Shown here piece after piece: positions 59,147 through 64,000 of a stretch of DNA of 64,000 nt. The notes beneath the pieces are model-generated. The model was not told the origin of the DNA and searched no databases. It was given only the letters and a program-made list of their open reading frames with translations. Numbering within the stretch: position 1 is the stretch's first letter; the number at the start of each line of letters is the position of its first letter. The stretch covers positions 186,001-250,000 of the forward strand of contig NZ_PSZE01000005.1 in assembly GCF_002933465.1 (NCBI RefSeq). The letters run 5' to 3'. Both the position numbers and the translations under genes were made by a program. Source of the stretch: Nocardia nova. GTDB lineage: Bacteria > Actinomycetota > Actinomycetes > Mycobacteriales > Mycobacteriaceae.

Positions 59147-59400
59147 TCAGCACAGGGCCGGCGGTACCTCCTTCTCGAATGCGGTGAAGAACCCCTCCAG
59201 ATCCGGCCCGATCTGGCCGACGTACACGTCACCGCGGTGCAGGCGGCGGATCAGGTCGACGGCTTCGGCCAGCATCTGCAGCCGCGGTCGCGGCGGCCTG
59301 GGCGATGAGCGCGGGATGGATACGTATCGTCGGACAGGTCACGGCCGTGGTGATCGGGAGCGACGTGGCGAGAAAATATCCGATGGCTGCCATGTCCGGC
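59147..59400 (-). pseudogene. Decayed F420-dependent LLM oxidoreductase
   Basis: Three family blocks appear in order on the minus strand. LPITTAVTCPTIRIHPALIA is the conserved block after the first sheet of FGD-like enzymes. LQMLAEAVDLIRRLHRGD is the mid-protein helix. VGQIGPDLEGFFTAF comes before a stop at 59147-59149 and is the usual C-terminus. The first block is in a different frame from the other two, and large parts between them are missing. No full-length frame exists, so only a heavily deleted, frameshifted remnant is left, just before the decarboxylase gene. Confidence 0.7.
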
Positions 59401-59447
59401 GGTTACCCAGCAGCCGCGCCGGTATTCGGCCGCCGGGGCGCACCACC

Positions 59448-60554
59448 TCACCGTCGGCCGGCACCGCCGACCGAATATTTTCCGGCCGAGTCCGCGAGCC
59501 GCATGCCGTGCCCGGCGCCGCGGCCGGGCGCCAGCACACCGTCGCGGACCGCGGGCACGCCGTCGACCAGCAGTGGTTCCAGGCGGCTGTGGTCGATGAA
59601 CCACTCCACGTGACGCAGATGGGCGAACGAGGACACGATCGGGGCGTGCAGCGAGGGCGCGCAGTGGGCGGAGACGTCCAGGCCGTGCGCGGCAGCGAGT
59701 GCGGCGCATTCCAGGAAGCCGCTGTAGCCGCCGCAGCGGGTCACATCGAGTTGCAGGCAATCCACCGAGCCGATCAACGCGGCCGCGTCGTAGGGGCGGT
59801 AGACGTATTCACCGGCGGCCACATCGCAGCGCAGCGCCGCCCGCAGCAGCGCCAGCCCGGGCGGATCGTCGCTGGTTACGGGCTCTTCGAACCAGATCAC
59901 ATCGTGCCGGTCGAGGTCGGCGCCCACCCGGCGGGCCAGAGCGGCGGAGTAGGCGCCGTTCGCGTCGACCATCAACCGGGCGCGGTCGCCGAGCAGCCCG
60001 TCCGCCAAGGACACCCGCTCGAGGTCCCGATCGGGCCGCTCGCCACGATCCTCCCCGATCTTGATCTTGACGCAGCGGCACCCCGCCGACAGCCAGCCCT
60101 CGATCTGCTCGCCCAGCTCGTCATCGGTGAGGGTGGTGAATCCGCCCGAGCCGTAGACCGGTGTCGCGAGCCGCACGGCGCCGAACAGCCGGCTCAACGG
60201 CACGCCGAGCAGCCGCGCTTTCAGGTCCCACAGGGCGATGTCGACGGCGCTGAGCGCATGCGCGACGACCGCGGCGGTGCCCAGATTGCGGCAGGCGCGC
60301 TGCATCCGGATCCGGCAGTCGCCGATATCGAACGGCGAGCGTCCGGCCAGAACCGGGGCGAGCACGTCGCGCACGATCGCCGCGGCGGCACCGCCGCTGT
60401 AGGTCCACCCCAGCCCGCTCTGCCCGCCCGCGTCGATCTCCACGGTCACCGCGGTCGTCGCCTCCCATTCGAGGGTGCCGTCGGCCTCCGGCTCCGGCGT
60501 CGGGAACCGGTAGACCCCGACCCGGACCGACTCGTCGATGATCGCCGCACTCAT
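59448..60554 (-). CDS. Enolase-superfamily enzyme (mandelate racemase subgroup)
   Basis: This 368-aa enzyme has a capping domain plus (beta/alpha)7 barrel. KxK lies in CRCVKIKIGED (about residue 168). Three metal ligands follow: Asp in LMVDANGAYS (about 200), Glu in IWFEEPVTSDD (about 226) and Glu in VAAGEYVYRP (about 250). A late His in VSAHCAPSLHAP (about 300) completes the Lys/His acid-base arrangement of the mandelate racemase subgroup. It should abstract a proton alpha to a carboxylate, for example in dehydration of an acid sugar. The ATG overlaps the stop of the upstream oxidoreductase, so the two genes are co-translated. Confidence 0.88.
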   Translation of the reverse strand: MSAAIIDESVRVGVYRFPTPEPEADGTLEWEATTAVTVEIDAGGQSGLGWTYSGGAAAAIVRDVLAPVLAGRSPFDIGDCRIRMQRACRNLGTAAVVAHALSAVDIALWDLKARLLGVPLSRLFGAVRLATPVYGSGGFTTLTDDELGEQIEGWLSAGCRCVKIKIGEDRGERPDRDLERVSLADGLLGDRARLMVDANGAYSAALARRVGADLDRHDVIWFEEPVTSDDPPGLALLRAALRCDVAAGEYVYRPYDAAALIGSVDCLQLDVTRCGGYSGFLECAALAAAHGLDVSAHCAPSLHAPIVSSFAHLRHVEWFIDHSRLEPLLVDGVPAVRDGVLAPGRGAGHGMRLADSAGKYSVGGAGRR

Positions 60555-63469
60555 CCCTGACCCTTCGCCGCCAGCGCCGCCGCCAGCAGTTCGACCGCGT
60601 GGCGCGGATCGGCGTCCGGTTGCAACTGCCGGATCTGGGTCCGGCAGCTGAATCCGTCGGCGAGCACCACGGTGCCCGGATCGCGCCGGCGCACCGCGGG
60701 CATCAGCCTGTCCTCCGCGCAGGCCACCGAGACGTCGTAGTGGCCGCGTTCGAAGCCGAAATTGCCTGCCAGACCGCAGCATCCGGCATCGAGGACCTCC
60801 ACGTCGGCGCCGGCCGAGGACAGCAGTTCGCGATCGGTGTCGTAGCGCATGATCGCGTGGTGGTGGCAGTGCGGCTGCACCATGGCCGCGGTGTCGACGG
60901 GCGGCGGGTTCCAGTCCGGCGCCCGCTCTGCCAGCAGTTCGGCGAGAGTGTAGGTCTGTTTCGACAGCCGGTCGGCGTCCTGGTCGCCGTAGAGCAGTTC
61001 GGGCAGATCGGCCCGGAACACGGCCGCGCAGCTGGGTTCGAGAACGACGATCGGTGTGCTGTCGCGCAACTGCGGCGCCAGCACCCGCAACGTGCGGCGC
61101 AGCACGCGTTTGGCGGTGGGCAGCTGGCCGGTGGAGATCCAGGTCAGACCGCAGCAGACGGTGCGCTCGGGCACGATCACGGAGAAGCCCGCGGCCTCGA
61201 GCACCGTCACCGCGGCTTCGGCGATTCCCGGCTCGAAATTGTTGGTGAAGGTATCGGGCCACAGCAGCACCGTGCCGCGCTCACCGGTGGTGGAGCTCGT
61301 GTGGTTGCGGAAGGTCCGGGTGAAGCGGCCGCGGGCGAAGCGAGGCATCTTCCGTTCCCGTGCGATGCCGCCCGCGGCCGAGACCAGCCGCCGCAGGCCC
61401 GGGGTGTGGGTCACGGCGTTGGCGAGCGGAGCCATCGAGGTGCCGAGCCGGGCCCACAGCGGAATCCAGCCCATCGAATAGTGGGCCATCGGCCGCACCC
61501 GGTGTTCGTAGTGGTGGGACAGGAACTCGGCCTTATAGGTGGCCATGTCGACATCGACCGGGCAGTCGCTGCGACATCCCTTGCACGCCAGGCACAGATC
61601 GAGCGCGTCACGCACCTCGGTGGATCGCCAGCCGTCGGTGATCGCCTCCCCCTGCAGCATTTCGAACAGCAGCCGGGCCCGCCCGCGGGTGGAATGCTCC
61701 TCCTCCCGCGTCGCGCGGTAGCTGGGACACATCACCCCGCTGCTCTCGCCGCGGCATTTGCCGACGCCCACGCAGCGTCCGGCCGCCTCACTGAAGCGGT
61801 GGTCGTCGTCGGGAAAGGCGAAGTGCGTCACCGGTTCCCACGGCCGGTAGTCGCTTCCCTGGCGCAGATCCGAATCCAGACGATGCGGCTGGACGATCTT
61901 GCCCGGATTCATCCGGTTGCGCGGATCGAACAGCGCCTTCACCTCACCGAAGGCGCGAACCACCTTGTCGCCGAACATGATCGGCAACAGCTCGGCGCGC
62001 GACTGGCCGTCGCCGTGCTCGCCCGACAGCGACCCACCGTAGCTGCTCACCAGGCGCGCGGCCCGTTCGACGAAGCGCCGGTAGTGCGCGATCCCGTCGG
62101 CGGTGCGCAGGTCGAACGGGATGCGGGTGTGCACGCAGCCGTGGCCGAAATGCCCGTAGAGCGAACTGGATTCGTAGCCGAATTCCTCGAGCAGCGCGTC
62201 GAAGTCGCGCAGATAGTCGCCGAGCCGCTCGGGCGGGACCGCGGCATCTTCCCATCCCTCGTGCGTTTCCGGGCCGTCGGGCGGATAGGCGGTGGCGCCG
62301 AGTCCGGCCTCGCGGGCGGCCCACACCTCGGCCTCGCGGTCGGGATCGTCCAAGATGGTGGAACTCGCGCCGGTGGCGTGTTCGAGGTCGGCGATCATCG
62401 TCTTCGCCCGCGCGTCGGCTTCCTTCTGGTCGTCGCCGTCGAATTGCACCATCAGCCAGGCCTTCCCGTCGGGCAACTGCGAGATGGCCTTCGCCGCCAG
62501 GTGCCGGCTGTGCTCCAGTTGGACCAGGCGATGGTCGAGGCCCTCGAGGGCGGCGGGGTCGTGCGGCAGAATGCGGGAGACCGCGTCGGCGGCGTGATAG
62601 ACGTCGGGGAAGCCGAGCACGACCATCGCCTTGGCGGCCGGGACCCGGACCAGCTCGATCTCCGCGCGTAGCACGGTCACCAGTGTGCTTTCGCTGCCGA
62701 CGAGGAACTTCGCGAGATCGAATCCTCGCTCCGGCAGCAGCGCGTCCAGGTTGTATCCGGACACCCTGCGGGGAATGTCCGGATACGCGGCGCGGATGTC
62801 GTCGGCGTAGCGGTCCCGGATCTCCCGCAGCCGGCGGACCAGTTCGTCGGTCTCCGGATTCGCGCCCGGAATCGGGTCCTCGGCACCCACCCAGGCCCGC
62901 AGGCCGTCGTAGGTGAGAATCTCTAGCCGGCGCACGGAGTCGACCATCTTGCCGTAGGCCTGTGCCGTGGCACCACACGAGTTGTTGCCGATCATTCCGC
63001 CGATCGTGCAGCTGACGTGGGTCGACGGCTTGGGCCCGACCATCAGCCCGGACGACGTCAGTTGCTGGTTGAGCGGATCGAGCGCGATGCCCGGTTCGAC
63101 CACGGCCGTGCGCGTTTCGGCGGCGACGCCGAGCAGCCGGTGACAGTACTTGGTCCAGTCGATCACGACCGCGGTGTTGCAGCTCTGCCCGGCGAGGCTG
63201 GTCCCGCCGCCACGGGAGAGCAACGGGACGTCGTGGTCGCGGCAGATTCCCACCGCGATCGCGGCGGCTTCCGGTGTGTGCGGAACGACCACCCCCAGTG
63301 GCAGGGCGCGATAGTTGGAGGCGTCGGTGGAATAGGTGGCGCGAGTTCCCGAATCGAAACGGACCTCCCCCTCGACCGCCTCCTTCAGGGCGGTTTCGAG
63401 CGCCTGCAGCGGCCATCGGTCTCGATTCGAGCCGCGGTGCGGGCGGGCCGCGCGATCCGAAATCGTCAT
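60551..63469 (-). CDS. Fused FAD-linked oxidase / Fe-S oxidoreductase (GlcD-GlcF or D-lactate dehydrogenase type)
   Basis: This 972-aa fusion starts with a PCMH-type FAD domain (LLSRGGGTSLAGQSCNTAVV, then THVSCTIGGMIGNNSCGATA, about residues 80-175) and an FAD-oxidase C-terminal domain (GDGQSRAELLPIMFGDKVV region, about 495). A ferredoxin-like part with two 4Fe-4S Cys groups follows (VGVGKCRGESSGVMCPSYRA, about 565, and LCLACKGCRSDCPVD, about 625), and finally CCG domains (TVCCGLTW and DAGCCGLAGNFGF). It should oxidise a 2-hydroxy acid and pass electrons to the membrane chain. The ATG at 63469 gives MTISDRAARP. An upstream in-frame extension looks non-coding. It overlaps the enolase-superfamily gene by four bases. 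Confidence 0.92.
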   Translation of the reverse strand: MTISDRAARPHRGSNRDRWPLQALETALKEAVEGEVRFDSGTRATYSTDASNYRALPLGVVVPHTPEAAAIAVGICRDHDVPLLSRGGGTSLAGQSCNTAVVIDWTKYCHRLLGVAAETRTAVVEPGIALDPLNQQLTSSGLMVGPKPSTHVSCTIGGMIGNNSCGATAQAYGKMVDSVRRLEILTYDGLRAWVGAEDPIPGANPETDELVRRLREIRDRYADDIRAAYPDIPRRVSGYNLDALLPERGFDLAKFLVGSESTLVTVLRAEIELVRVPAAKAMVVLGFPDVYHAADAVSRILPHDPAALEGLDHRLVQLEHSRHLAAKAISQLPDGKAWLMVQFDGDDQKEADARAKTMIADLEHATGASSTILDDPDREAEVWAAREAGLGATAYPPDGPETHEGWEDAAVPPERLGDYLRDFDALLEEFGYESSSLYGHFGHGCVHTRIPFDLRTADGIAHYRRFVERAARLVSSYGGSLSGEHGDGQSRAELLPIMFGDKVVRAFGEVKALFDPRNRMNPGKIVQPHRLDSDLRQGSDYRPWEPVTHFAFPDDDHRFSEAAGRCVGVGKCRGESSGVMCPSYRATREEEHSTRGRARLLFEMLQGEAITDGWRSTEVRDALDLCLACKGCRSDCPVDVDMATYKAEFLSHHYEHRVRPMAHYSMGWIPLWARLGTSMAPLANAVTHTPGLRRLVSAAGGIARERKMPRFARGRFTRTFRNHTSSTTGERGTVLLWPDTFTNNFEPGIAEAAVTVLEAAGFSVIVPERTVCCGLTWISTGQLPTAKRVLRRTLRVLAPQLRDSTPIVVLEPSCAAVFRADLPELLYGDQDADRLSKQTYTLAELLAERAPDWNPPPVDTAAMVQPHCHHHAIMRYDTDRELLSSAGADVEVLDAGCCGLAGNFGFERGHYDVSVACAEDRLMPAVRRRDPGTVVLADGFSCRTQIRQLQPDADPRHAVELLAAALAAKGQG

Positions 63470-63704
63470 TCGTGCACCTCTGTCGTGGTCGGCCGGATGT
63501 GGTGCGGCCGCACCTCGGCGCGGGCGGCCGGACATCGCGCGGGTACCCGGTCGACATGAGGTCACACCCGCCGAATCGGACACGATGGCAGGCGAACCCG
63601 GCCCGAATAACGGCTCGCGGCGCGGGTACGCCGCAGATGCGACGTCCCCGCCGTGCGGCCTTCGGCGAGGGGCGCCGGACAACCGCGCGAGGAGAGGAGA
63701 CCGA

Positions 63705-64000
63705 GTGAGCGGGCAGTCACCCGTAGTGGTCGTCACCGGAGCCAGTGCCGGAATCGGGCGCGCCGCCGCGCGGCGCTTCGCCGCCGACGGTGCCCGCGTG
63801 GCGCTGCTGGCCCGCGGGCGTGCCGGGCTGGACGCCGCGGCGAAGGACGTGGAACGAGCCGGCGGTGCGGCGCTGCCGATCCCGGCCGACGTCGCCGACT
63901 ACGACGCCGTCGATGCGGCCGCCGACCGCGTCGAGCAGCAGTGGGGTCCGATCGACGTGTGGGTCAATTCAGCGTTCACCTCGGTCTTCGCCCCCTTCAC
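63705..64000 (+). CDS. Short-chain dehydrogenase/reductase, cut by the window end
   Basis: This is the start of a classical SDR. GTG at 63705 is preceded by AGGAGAGGAG. The N-terminal sequence has the Rossmann motif VVVTGASAGIGRAAARRFAA (about residues 7-26), ARG cofactor-specificity region, DVADYDAVDAAADRVE and the strand motif IDVWVNSAFTSVF, in which NSA replaces the usual NNAG (about residue 86). The catalytic residues lie beyond the window. It is divergent from the FAD/Fe-S oxidoreductase with 235 bp between them. Confidence 0.85.
   Translation, partial: MSGQSPVVVVTGASAGIGRAAARRFAADGARVALLARGRAGLDAAAKDVERAGGAALPIPADVADYDAVDAAADRVEQQWGPIDVWVNSAFTSVFAPF

Overview
The window reads as chromosomal DNA of a mycolic-acid actinomycete, most likely Nocardia or a close relative. 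The whole window is GC-rich with strongly GC-biased third codon positions. It carries MabA/InhA, RipA, an AcnR-aconitase pair, an Rpf, an EspR-like protein and a KstR-type operator, which together point to Mycobacteriales. From memory of the M. tuberculosis H37Rv map, the backbone is colinear, in reverse orientation, with Rv1473-Rv1496: meaB-mutB-mutA-TVP38 (3.8-10.1 kb), SPFH-NfeD (21.8-23.5), an Rv1486c-like gene (32.1), hemH-inhA-fabG1-VWA-DUF58-moxR (36.5-42.5), ripA (43.8), an Rv1476-like gene (45.7), acn-acnR (46.5-50.1), a small HTH protein (55.5) and an ABC-F ATPase (55.9). Everything else appears inserted between these anchors.

Layout. 0-3.8 kb: FAD monooxygenase, EspR-like regulator, and a nucleoside hydrolase/amidohydrolase operon. 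3.8-9.1: the methylmalonyl-CoA mutase operon, with a hexapeptide repeat in MeaB. 10.1-16.4: divergent TetR/MarR regulators, then a sulfur-acquisition operon (leader peptide, SsuABC-like transporter, flavin monooxygenase), then a secreted Rpf with a long 5' region holding a CRP/GlxR-type site. 16.8-21.7: an unusual importer operon (lipoprotein, fused double permease, membrane TPR-like protein) with no ATPase. 23.7-25.5: DUF3097 and dienelactone-hydrolase proteins. 25.5-29.2: a decay island with an alpha-galactosidase tail, an internally deleted steroid-type SDR under a KstR box, an intact FadD8-like ligase, and a broken HxlR gene butted against a broken aminotransferase. 29.6-36.5: arylsulfatase, conserved hypotheticals, a trypsin-like protease and a glutamate-synthase-like protein.

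36.5-50.1 is the cell-envelope and central-metabolism block: fatty-acid elongation (FabG1, InhA), heme synthesis (HemH), the MoxR/DUF58/VWA module, RipA, and aconitase with its repressor. A complete mraY-like gene sits where M. tuberculosis has ripB. 50.1-55.5 is an accessory insertion between acnR and the ABC-F gene. It contains a peptidase, a thioesterase, a tight two-gene unit resembling a graspetide precursor plus MvdC/D-type ATP-grasp ligase, and a MarR/cupin pair. 57.6-64.0 holds a PLP decarboxylase, a decayed F420-type oxidoreductase, an enolase-superfamily enzyme translationally coupled to a fused FAD/Fe-S oxidoreductase, and an SDR cut by the window end.

The best candidates for an undescribed system are the small-protein/ATP-grasp pair (52.9-54.4 kb) and the ATPase-less importer operon with its membrane TPR partner (16.8-21.7 kb). 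Gene-family calls come from motif reading and memory of the families. No database search was possible.
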